From DAOTXK01 sp034435395 (lineage in GTDB: Bacteria; Chloroflexota; Anaerolineae; Aggregatilineales; Ch27), in the NCBI GenBank assembly GCA_034435395.1, contig DAOTXK010000357.1, positions 1-12,416 on the forward strand: a DNA stretch of 12,416 bases. Direction: 5' to 3'. Numbering within the stretch: position 1 is the stretch's first letter; every line of letters begins with the position of its first letter. The notes beneath the pieces are model-generated. The model was not told the origin of the DNA. It worked only from the letters and a program-made list of their open reading frames with translations, and made no database searches. Shown piece after piece: positions 1 through 6,059 of the stretch. The position numbers and the translations under genes were made by a program.

Positions 1-517
1 GCCAGGGCGAGGCCATCTTAAATGGCGAGTAATGCAACACGATGGTCAGGGGAGGCCCATCCGCCACCGCCTCGGCCCGCACGAACGCCAGCTGCGTGCT
101 GCTCAGACGGCCCAGCGGATCGGCCACCGCATCGCTACAGGCATCCAGCACCAAGAAACGCTCGCCCCTGACCTCGAACGCATAATCCAGCGGCGCATCG
201 GCATCGCCGCTGGGATGGGGGGGCGCGCCCAGCGACTGGCGGACCAGCGCCCGCGAGTCATGATTGCCATTGACGTAGTAGACAGGGATACGCAGTCGGG
301 CGAGCGCTGCCGCCGCCAGCTCATAAGACCTCGGACTCCCGTCTTCGGAAATGTCGCCCGTGTGCAGCACAAAATCGGGCGCTTGGGGCAGGTCGTTGAT
401 CACGGTGACCAACCGCTGCAAGCACGGCAGGGGAGCCAGATGATGCAGGGTAAAATCAGGCGTGGAGCCAATGTGGCTGTCCGAGATATGAACGAACGTC
501 AGCAGAGGTTTGCTCAT
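1..517 (-). CDS. Metallophosphoesterase, partial (3' end outside window)
   Basis: Reading the minus strand from the ATG at 517-515 gives 172 codons without a stop up to the window edge, so the C-terminus is missing. The motifs of the calcineurin-like metallophosphoesterase superfamily appear in order: D-S-H at residues 13-15 (HISDSH), T-G-D at 53-55 (HTGDISEDG), G-N-H-D at 84-87, and a later V-L-H-Y-S-P metal-binding His. The early D-x-H and the short spacing resemble the CpdA/Icc type of cyclic-nucleotide or general phosphodiesterases. The substrate cannot be told from sequence. There is no signal peptide, so it is probably cytoplasmic. An AGGA lies about 11 nt upstream of the start. It follows the 620-1774 gene on the same strand after 102 nt and could be co-transcribed with it. 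The family call is secure; the precise activity is not. Confidence 0.88.
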   Translation of the reverse strand, partial: MSKPLLTFVHISDSHIGSTPDFTLHHLAPLPCLQRLVTVINDLPQAPDFVLHTGDISEDGSPRSYELAAAALARLRIPVYYVNGNHDSRALVRQSLGAPPHPSGDADAPLDYAFEVRGERFLVLDACSDAVADPLGRLSSTQLAFVRAEAVADGPPLTIVLHYSPFKMASPW

Positions 518-619
518 GTTTAGCGCATCCTGTCGCAACGATCAGGGCACGGTCGCCAGCCAGCCCGGCCCACCCCCACCGCGCAGCCGGTGAGCGCGCC
601 GTCCGGCGGCCCGCCACAC

Positions 620-1774
620 TCATTCATCGGCCAGGGGAACCCCCAGATATCCCGCGATAACCCGCGCCCCGGCCCTGGCCAGCGAAGGCCCGGCCCGCTC
701 ATCGGCCTGGCGACGCAGGGCGGGCAGGGACGGCATCACGGCGGGATCGGGCGGCAGGGCCGTGGGGCGCATCTCGGCAAACAGCGCGATATCCCCGGTC
801 TCCGTAATCAGCAGCACCGTGCGCCGGTAGGCCAGGGTGGAGCGGGTGCGAACGGCCTCGCCGAAGATACGGACGCCATGGACGGCGCGCAATGGGATCG
901 ATTCGCCCCCTTCCCCGCCGGGGCCAGGCGGCAGGGTGATCGTCCCCGCCGCCCGGTCGAAGATCGTGCGCCGCTCCAGCTGGCGGTTGAGCCGAATCAG
1001 CAGCCACATCCCGCCCAGGCCCAGCACGATCAAAGCCGCGCCAGCAGCGGTCAGGCGCAACAGCGGGCTTCCGCCCAACAACCCGCTGCTCAGCAACCAG
1101 ATGATCGCGGCGAAGATCACCGCCGCCCCCACCCCCAGGGACGTGATGGCCAGCGAGGGGCGGCGCGACTCGGCAGCGATGGTCAGCACCAGCCGGGCAG
1201 TCTTGTCCTGATCCAGCAGCGACCCGCCGCCCAGACGCAACGGCAGCCGCACCTCCAGGCTATCCTCCACCGTATAAACGGATGGCGGCGCAGGCTCCAG
1301 GGCAGGGATATCGGCAGGCGGCAGTTCAGGTGGCGGTGGCTCCGCCGCCAGTGGCGCTACCTCCGGCATCGGGGCCTGGGGGCGCTGCTGAATCCGGGCC
1401 GGTTCCTCGCCGGGCGGGCCTTCGGCGCGCAGCGGGCGTCCGATCAGGTCGCTCAGCGCGCGGGCCGCCTCGTCAGCCGCGGCGATCTGGCGTGTGTCTC
1501 CCCAGCGCACCAGGGGCCGCCACAGGCCGTGTGGCGAGAGCAACAGGCCCACCGCCCAGCCGCTATCCCAGCGCACCTGGATGCTGTCAATGCCGTCCAC
1601 GCTCATCCGATCGCCGGGGGGCAGGTCACGCCAGCGGCCAAACAGCGGGTGGTAGTAGATCATATGCGGGCGCGCTTCCAGCACCGGAGCGCCGTCCGGG
1701 CCATGCAAGCGCCACATCCCCGGCCCATAGTGCACGGTCAGTTGCTCATCGGCGGAAACGGCATGCCCCGTCAT
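620..1774 (-). CDS. Unknown two-helix membrane protein with two similar soluble domains
   Basis: 384 residues, no family recognised. Residues 10-118 form a beta-rich module (runs such as WRLHGPDGAPVLEARPHMIY) ending in a helix with ALSDLIGRPL. Residues 119-165 are a Pro/Ala/Glu-rich linker. Two hydrophobic helices lie at about 207-229 and 240-262. Residues 263-384 form a second beta module (RRTIFDRAAGTITLPP, VLLITETGDIALFAEM) ending in RVIAGYLGVPL. The two soluble parts share an order of beta strands, then a helix, then a [IL]G-x-P-L ending, which suggests an internal duplication of a PH-like fold; this is inference. Both soluble parts should lie on the same side of the membrane because the helices form a hairpin. 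An AGGAAGG lies about 10 nt before the ATG. The protein may sit in an operon with the phosphoesterase downstream. It is a real gene by length, codon use and a coherent fold pattern. Confidence 0.75.
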   Translation of the reverse strand: MTGHAVSADEQLTVHYGPGMWRLHGPDGAPVLEARPHMIYYHPLFGRWRDLPPGDRMSVDGIDSIQVRWDSGWAVGLLLSPHGLWRPLVRWGDTRQIAAADEAARALSDLIGRPLRAEGPPGEEPARIQQRPQAPMPEVAPLAAEPPPPELPPADIPALEPAPPSVYTVEDSLEVRLPLRLGGGSLLDQDKTARLVLTIAAESRRPSLAITSLGVGAAVIFAAIIWLLSSGLLGGSPLLRLTAAGAALIVLGLGGMWLLIRLNRQLERRTIFDRAAGTITLPPGPGGEGGESIPLRAVHGVRIFGEAVRTRSTLAYRRTVLLITETGDIALFAEMRPTALPPDPAVMPSLPALRRQADERAGPSLARAGARVIAGYLGVPLADE

Positions 1775-1826
1775 GCCCCCAACGCCTTCCTGGCAGTTCC
1801 ATGACTCTCAGGGCAAAATCAGGGAT

Positions 1827-1835
1827 ACTATAGCA
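1827..1835 (-). promoter_or_regulatory. Candidate extended -10 promoter for the 620-1774 gene
   Basis: On the minus strand TGC is followed directly by TATAGT (1835-1827), an extended -10 element with one mismatch to TATAAT. It lies about 52 nt before the ATG at 1774. No clear -35 box was found. The rest of the 284-nt divergent gap (1775-2058) shows no convincing gene and no strong hairpin. Confidence 0.4.
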
Positions 1836-2047
1836 CAATTGCCGACCGAGAACCTGCGCCTGCGTGGACCGGTGCATTTCATCTTGTTGGGGGCGAATTT
1901 GCGGCGATTGAGACCGCCCTGCCAGACCATCAACTACGGAGCGCCGTCACCACCAGCGAAGACCACGTTTCTGGCAAAGCCCCTTCGCGCGCCGGTACCA
2001 GGACGAACGGCTTCATCAGTCCCGGAATGATATCCTCGCCCCCAGCC

Positions 2048-2053
2048 AGGAGA
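2048..2053 (+). promoter_or_regulatory. Ribosome binding site (AGGAGA)
   Basis: AGGAGA lies 5 nt before the ATG at 2059. It supports this start over any downstream Met. Confidence 0.7.
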
Positions 2054-2058
2054 TAGCC

Positions 2059-3252
2059 ATGCCCTTTGACGTATCAGCCATCCGCGCCCAGTTCCCCGCC
2101 CTCAATCGCCCGGTGACCGGCGATGTGCTCCCCGTGCACTTCGATAACCCGGCAGGGACCCAGGTCCCGCAGCGGGTGATCGACGCCGTGACGGACTACT
2201 ACCTCACCATGAACGCCAATCACGGCGGGGCTTTCCCCACCAGCCAGCGGTCGGACGCCATGGTGTATCGAACCCGGCAGGTGGCCGCCCGATTCCTCAA
2301 CGCCACCCGGCCCGAAGAAATCGTCTTCGGCCCCAACATGACCACGCTCACCTTCGCCCTCAGCCGCGCCATCGCCCGGACGCTCCAGGCCGGGGACGAG
2401 ATCGTGGTCACGCGCATGGATCACGACGCCAATATCGCGCCCTGGCTGCGGATCGCCGAGGATCGCAGTCTGCTCGTCCGCTGGGTCGATTTTGACGTGG
2501 AAGAGGGCACGCTGGATATGGGGAGCCTGGAAGCCGCCCTCACCGCCCGCACCCGCGTCGTGGCGACGGTTCATGCCTCCAACGCCCTGGGCACGATTAA
2601 CCCGGTGGCCCGGATCGCCAAGCTGGCGCACAGCGTCGGCGCGTACCATGTGGTGGACGCCGTGCAGAGCGCGCCGCACATCCCCATCGACGTGAGGGCC
2701 ATCGACTGCGACTTCCTGCTATGCAGCGCCTACAAGTTCTTCGGGCCGCACGTCGGCCTGATGTACGGCAAATACGATCACCTGGCCGAACTGCCCGCTT
2801 ATAAAGTGCGCCCGGCGGCAGACGAACCGCCTTACCGCTGGGAGACCGGCACGCCCAGCTTCGAGACTCTGGCCGGGGTCAGCGCCGCCATCGAATACAT
2901 CAACGAGGTCGGGTGGGAGGCCATCACCGCCTATGAGCGCGAACTCGTGACCTATCTGATCAGCGGCCTGCACACTCTCCCCGGCGTCCACATCTACGGC
3001 ATCACTGACTCGGCGCGCTTCGACGAGCGCGTGCCAACCGTGATCGGCAACTTCCAGGGGCACCATCCGCGCGCCGTGGCCGAGTATCTGGCGGGCCAGC
3101 ATATTTACCTGTGGGATGGCAACTACTACGCGCCAGCCGTCATGGAGCGGCTGGGACTGGAGGAACACGGCGGCGCGGTGCGTTTCGGGCTGGTGCACTA
3201 CAACACGACGGAAGAAATCGACCGGCTGATCGACGCCTTACGCAGATTGTGA
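2059..3252 (+). CDS. Cysteine-desulfurase-like aminotransferase (class V), no catalytic Cys
   Basis: 397 residues, full length for a fold-type I PLP enzyme of aminotransferase class V. PLP-site residues are visible: D-H-D-A-N at 121-125 (the stacking His region, EHHAN in desulfurases), D200 and Q203 in VVDAVQ, and the Schiff-base Lys K226 in CSAYKFFGPH. In NifS/SufS enzymes the substrate-attacking Cys sits in a G-H-H-C-A loop. Here the equivalent stretch reads G-N-Y-Y-A (354-358), so Tyr357 replaces Cys. This matches the VC1184-type cysteine-desulfurase-like subfamily as I know it, whose reaction is not settled. It should therefore not be annotated as a sulfur or selenium donor without evidence. 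The start is fixed by an AGGAGA 5 nt upstream. The gene stands alone, divergent from 620-1774 and convergent with the oxidoreductase-like gene. Confidence 0.88.
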   Translation: MPFDVSAIRAQFPALNRPVTGDVLPVHFDNPAGTQVPQRVIDAVTDYYLTMNANHGGAFPTSQRSDAMVYRTRQVAARFLNATRPEEIVFGPNMTTLTFALSRAIARTLQAGDEIVVTRMDHDANIAPWLRIAEDRSLLVRWVDFDVEEGTLDMGSLEAALTARTRVVATVHASNALGTINPVARIAKLAHSVGAYHVVDAVQSAPHIPIDVRAIDCDFLLCSAYKFFGPHVGLMYGKYDHLAELPAYKVRPAADEPPYRWETGTPSFETLAGVSAAIEYINEVGWEAITAYERELVTYLISGLHTLPGVHIYGITDSARFDERVPTVIGNFQGHHPRAVAEYLAGQHIYLWDGNYYAPAVMERLGLEEHGGAVRFGLVHYNTTEEIDRLIDALRRL

Positions 3253-3300
3253 ACTGCCGCCACAGACCGGAGTGAGAAAAAGCGAGCACCACCCCAGGCA

Positions 3301-3320
3301 GGGCGTTTGATCAAGCGCCC
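3301..3320. terminator. Bidirectional hairpin between convergent genes
   Basis: GGGCG pairs with CGCCC, followed by a T-G wobble and TT/AA, with a GATC loop: an 8-bp stem between the stops at 3252 and 3345. There is no T-run on either side, so an intrinsic terminator is plausible but not certain. Confidence 0.5.
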
Positions 3321-3344
3321 CGGCACGCTCCACCATTGACGGCC

Positions 3345-4493
3345 TCACAGCGTCTGCGCCGAGGGGTCCAGCGGCAGTTCGACCGGGCGGCCACCTTCTG
3401 ACGACGACTGCCGGATCGCCAGGATGATCTCCTGGTCCAGGCGCGCCTGATGGGGCCCGTAGGTCGGCCTGGTATCGTCCCGCACGGCGTTGACCAGGCT
3501 CATCAGGCAGCCGGCCACGCCGATCTCGTCGTCGTGCCACTGGACGCCATGGCCCTGCACCGCTGGACGAAAGGGATTCTCCCAGGTCACAATCGGCAGG
3601 TCGGGGTCGCCGGTGTGCGCGACCATCGCCACCAGCGCGCCGCCGTCAACCCGCTCCCAGCGCCGCTCCAGGGTGATGAAGCGCGGTGCTTCGCCGCCGG
3701 GCGAGAGCAGGGTCAGCCGTTCCTCCACGTCCAGGCCCACGCCGACGGTGATCCCCATACCCTTCTCCGCCAGAAAGCGGCTGCTGCGCCACCAGCGCAG
3801 GGCCGAGTCGTAGCCGACGTTGGTCCAGTGAAACAGGCCCACCTGCCCACCGGCAAAGGAGATGATACCGTGCTCCTGCGTCTCCGTGCGCGGCCCCCGC
3901 GTGCCCGCCAGCCGGGACCAGTGCGCCGCCAGGCCGTACTCGCGCACCGCGCCCACCACCTGGACCGGCTGCGCGTCAAAGCCGAGATAACTGCGCATCA
4001 CGCTGACGCCGTGATAGCCGTGCCCGGCAAAGTCGTTGAACGAGGTGTGCACCCGACCAAACAGGCCCGACGCGATCAGTTGGAGTTTGATCTGCTCCAG
4101 GGGACGGCGGTGAAACTGCTCGGCCACCTCGATCTTCAGGCCGCGTGCCTCCGCCGCCGCGATGATGGCGTCCGCTTCGCTCAGCTTGTGCGCGATGGGC
4201 GTCTCCAGCAATACGTGCAGGCCGCTCTCCACCGCCATCAGACCCACCTCACCGTTGGCCTGGTAGGTGACCGACACAATGCCGATCTGGGGCGCAGTCT
4301 CGCGGATGAGCTGGCTGAGATCGGTATACCAGGGGGTCGCCAGGCGTTGGCCCAGGCGGCGGGCCGAGTCGGCGCTTCGTCCCCAGACCGCCACCAGCTC
4401 GACCGCCTCTGGCAGGGCTTTCGCCAGCGGCCCGTACAGGTAATCCGAACGGCGGGACGTGCCGATAATGGCCACGCGAACCGGTTCAGTCAT
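3345..4493 (-). CDS. Gfo/Idh/MocA family oxidoreductase-like protein
   Basis: 382 residues, typical length for the family. The N-terminal Rossmann-like domain (about 5-125) starts with VRVAIIGTSRRSDYL, followed by VELVAVWGRS and GIVSVTYQAN. The second alpha/beta domain follows (EVAEQFHRRP, then GRVHTSFNDFAGHGYHG, and beta strands to the end). These proteins usually oxidise or reduce sugars or related polyols with NAD(P). Two hallmarks deviate. The dinucleotide loop reads G-T-S-R-R-S and not G-x-G-x-x-G, and the usual E-K-P motif reads E-T-P (97-99), which removes the conserved Lys. Either the cofactor site is altered or the protein is no longer a normal dehydrogenase. A strong Shine-Dalgarno (AGGAGGAG, minus strand 4506-4499) lies 5 nt before the ATG. 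The substrate is unknown. Confidence 0.82.
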   Translation of the reverse strand: MTEPVRVAIIGTSRRSDYLYGPLAKALPEAVELVAVWGRSADSARRLGQRLATPWYTDLSQLIRETAPQIGIVSVTYQANGEVGLMAVESGLHVLLETPIAHKLSEADAIIAAAEARGLKIEVAEQFHRRPLEQIKLQLIASGLFGRVHTSFNDFAGHGYHGVSVMRSYLGFDAQPVQVVGAVREYGLAAHWSRLAGTRGPRTETQEHGIISFAGGQVGLFHWTNVGYDSALRWWRSSRFLAEKGMGITVGVGLDVEERLTLLSPGGEAPRFITLERRWERVDGGALVAMVAHTGDPDLPIVTWENPFRPAVQGHGVQWHDDEIGVAGCLMSLVNAVRDDTRPTYGPHQARLDQEIILAIRQSSSEGGRPVELPLDPSAQTL

Positions 4494-4526
4494 GTGCGCT
4501 CCTCCTCATGAAACACGATCCCTGAA

Positions 4527-4532
4527 AATATA
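4527..4532 (-). promoter_or_regulatory. Candidate -10 box for the oxidoreductase-like gene
   Basis: The minus strand reads TATATT (5 of 6 matches to TATAAT), about 34 nt before the start codon. The -35 region is poor. It lies within the divergent gap 4494-4685. Confidence 0.4.
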
Positions 4533-4589
4533 CGCCTGTGGCACGGCGCACAGCGCCCTCCCGTGATGTCCTGGTCCCATCCACGCGGC

Positions 4590-4617
4590 TTGGATAACGC
4601 CGGACCAGTGCTACAAT
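4590..4617 (+). promoter_or_regulatory. Candidate sigma70-type promoter for the DUF4345-like gene
   Basis: TTGGAT at 4590-4595, a 16-nt spacer, then TACAAT at 4612-4617 preceded by TG-C (extended -10). The start codon is at 4686, which gives a leader of about 60 nt. Confidence 0.5.
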
Positions 4618-4685
4618 AGGCCGGACACAATCGGCCCACATCCGGCGGAAGCGCGGACAGACGCACCGCCGGGAAAGGATGACCC

Positions 4686-5039
4686 ATGGACTTCCCCCAA
4701 ATCCTGCTGATCGGCGTGGCGCTGGCCACCATCGCCACCGGCCTGATCTCACTCGTCAAACCGCAGGCGGTCACCGGATTCACCGGCCTGTCCCCGGATG
4801 GCCCCAGGGGCATCTCCGAAATCCGGAGTGTGCTCGGCGGGCTGTTTATCGGGCTGGGCGCGGCCCCGCTGATTTATGGTACACCGGAAGCCTACCGCGT
4901 GCTGGGGATCGGTTACCTGGCCGTCGGCGTCGCGCGGACGTTTTCGATCGTCTATGACCGGTCCACCGCCCGCTCAAACCTCATCAGCGTCGTGGTGGAA
5001 TATGTCTTCGGTGTGATCTTGCTGCTCCTGCCCCGATAA
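4686..5039 (+). CDS. Small four-helix membrane protein (DUF4345-like)
   Basis: 117 residues with four predicted membrane helices at about 5-24, 46-64, 70-88 and 98-115. The loop between helices 1 and 2 contains GISEIRSVLGG, and helix 3 is followed by SIVYDRS. The pattern of a Glu-Ile-Arg before helix 2 and an Arg-rich segment after helix 3 resembles the DUF4345 family of small bacterial membrane proteins, whose function is unknown. AAAGGA lies 8 nt before the ATG. It has its own promoter candidate and a strong hairpin after the stop, so it is probably a single-gene unit. Confidence 0.78.
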   Translation: MDFPQILLIGVALATIATGLISLVKPQAVTGFTGLSPDGPRGISEIRSVLGGLFIGLGAAPLIYGTPEAYRVLGIGYLAVGVARTFSIVYDRSTARSNLISVVVEYVFGVILLLLPR

Positions 5040-5069
5040 CGCGCCACCGCAGCGGACGGCTGATTCACC

Positions 5070-5094
5070 GGCAGGCTCTGTTGGGGAGCCTGCC
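5070..5094 (+). terminator. Hairpin terminator after the DUF4345-like gene
   Basis: A perfect 9-bp stem, GGCAGGCTC (5070-5078) with GAGCCTGCC (5086-5094), and a 7-nt loop, 31 nt after the stop. Only a short CTTT follows and there is no long T-run. Confidence 0.65.
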
Positions 5095-5137
5095 AGACTT
5101 TGGCATGAACGGCAGACACTCTGGGACAAAAGACATA

Positions 5138-5166
5138 TTGAGCGCCAATACAAAAAGACTTAAGAT
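5138..5166 (+). promoter_or_regulatory. Candidate promoter of the FHA-thioredoxin gene
   Basis: TTGAGC (5138-5143), a 17-nt spacer, then TAAGAT (5161-5166), in a locally AT-rich stretch just after the terminator. The leader to the ATG at 5250 would be about 75 nt. It contains a 5-bp hairpin, GCCGA/TCGGC, at 5177-5190. Confidence 0.5.
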
Positions 5167-5249
5167 AACATAAATAGCCGACCGTTCGGCAATTATCAAC
5201 CGTCGAGGCATCGGATCGCCGCCCATCCGCCCTTATCCTTGGGGGCCTC

Positions 5250-6059
5250 ATGCCACAACAACTTGCCACGCCACCCGCCATGCTGGTCATCCTGGACGGG
5301 CCGCAGACCGGGCGGCGAATTCCGCTCAGCCGATCGGTGTGCGCCATCGGCACCGATCCCCGCTGTCACCTCCGCCCGCCGGACCCGACGCTCTCCCCGG
5401 TTCACGCCACCATCCACCTCCACCAGGGTGCGTACTACGTCAAGGACCAGCGCAGCCGCAACGGCACCTTCGTCAATAACCAGCGCGCCGACCTGGTGCG
5501 CCTCCGCCACGGCGACACGCTGCGCCTGGGCGGCCTGTCCTTCCGGTTCGAGCACGCCGCTGGGTCGCCTCAGCCGGGACCTTCACCCGCGGCCGCCGCG
5601 TCGGCGCTGTCAGCGGCCAGGGCGCGCCAGGAAAAACCCTCCGTGGGGTGGACGGCGCGCATCTATAGCCTGATGCTGGCAGCCCTCCTGATACTGGGCG
5701 CGGTGGCCGTGGTGACCGCCCTCGCCAACCCCGGTGCCTCGCCGCCCCCGCCGCCGCCGTTCGATCCGGCATCGGCCTCTCCGGCCACCATCCTCTATTT
5801 TTACGCCGACTGGTGAGGGTACTGCCAGCGACAAACGCCCATCGTGAATGGGCTGAGGGACGAATACGGCGGCTGGGTGGAGGTTTACTTCTATGATACG
5901 GAGAACCCGGCCAACTACGGAGTCGTTTCGCAGTACGGCGTCCGAGGGCTGCCGACGACGATCATCCTGGATAACAATGGCAACGTCGGGGGGCGATTGT
6001 CCGGCTTCGCCAGCGCGGATCAACTGCGCGCCGCCATCAACCGCGTGGTTTACCGGTGA
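5250..6059 (+). CDS. Putative membrane selenoprotein: FHA domain, TM helix, Sec-type thioredoxin domain
   Basis: Read through one in-frame UGA (5814-5816), the gene encodes 269 residues. Residues 10-103 are an FHA phosphothreonine-binding domain, with S-P-V-H at 49-52 and S-R-N-G-T-F-V-N at 69-76. Residues 104-136 are a linker. Residues 137-159 are one hydrophobic helix with basic residues before it, predicting a cytoplasmic FHA domain. Residues 177-269 are a thioredoxin-like domain. The UGA is codon 189, in the place of the first Cys of the redox motif: Y-A-D-W-[UGA]-G-Y-C-Q. The fold then continues with P197, Y-G-V-R-G-L-P-T around cis-Pro235, and a final helix, without another stop. A UxxC motif would be a Sec/Cys redox pair. 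A hairpin at 5837-5853 fits a bacterial SECIS. Alternatives are a TGC-to-TGA nonsense mutation or a base error, which would leave a truncated FHA-TM protein. The RBS is only GGGGG, 4 nt upstream. The last 23 nt overlap the convergent TnpB-fusion gene. Confidence 0.7.
5837..5853 (+). promoter_or_regulatory. Putative bacterial SECIS hairpin
   Basis: GCCCAT (5837-5842) pairs perfectly with ATGGGC (5848-5853) around the loop CGTGA. The stem begins 20 nt after the UGA and the loop 26 nt after it, and loop position 2 is G. This agrees with the relaxed bacterial SECIS layout as I recall it: a short stem-loop, 16-37 nt from UGA to loop, and a G in the first two loop bases. A weak lower stem CCAGC (5825-5829)/GCTGG (5872-5876) is possible. 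The sequence is also coding, so chance pairing cannot be excluded. Confidence 0.5.

Noticed and set aside
590..1804. 404-codon plus-strand frame
   Set aside because: It is the antisense of the 620-1774 gene. Its composition (Gln, Arg, Pro and His rich) is typical of shadow frames in high-GC DNA.
1773..2030. 85-codon plus-strand frame in the divergent gap
   Set aside because: It has no ribosome binding site, no domain and poor codon use, and it covers the likely promoter region.
3450..4511. 353-codon plus-strand frame
   Set aside because: It is antisense to the Gfo/Idh/MocA-like gene, with no recognisable domain.
5844..6059. Separate small thioredoxin-like gene starting at GTG 5844
   Set aside because: No ribosome binding site precedes it, it would lack the first beta strand and the CxxC motif, and it is in the same frame as the upstream FHA gene. 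It is better read as the part of one gene after the UGA.
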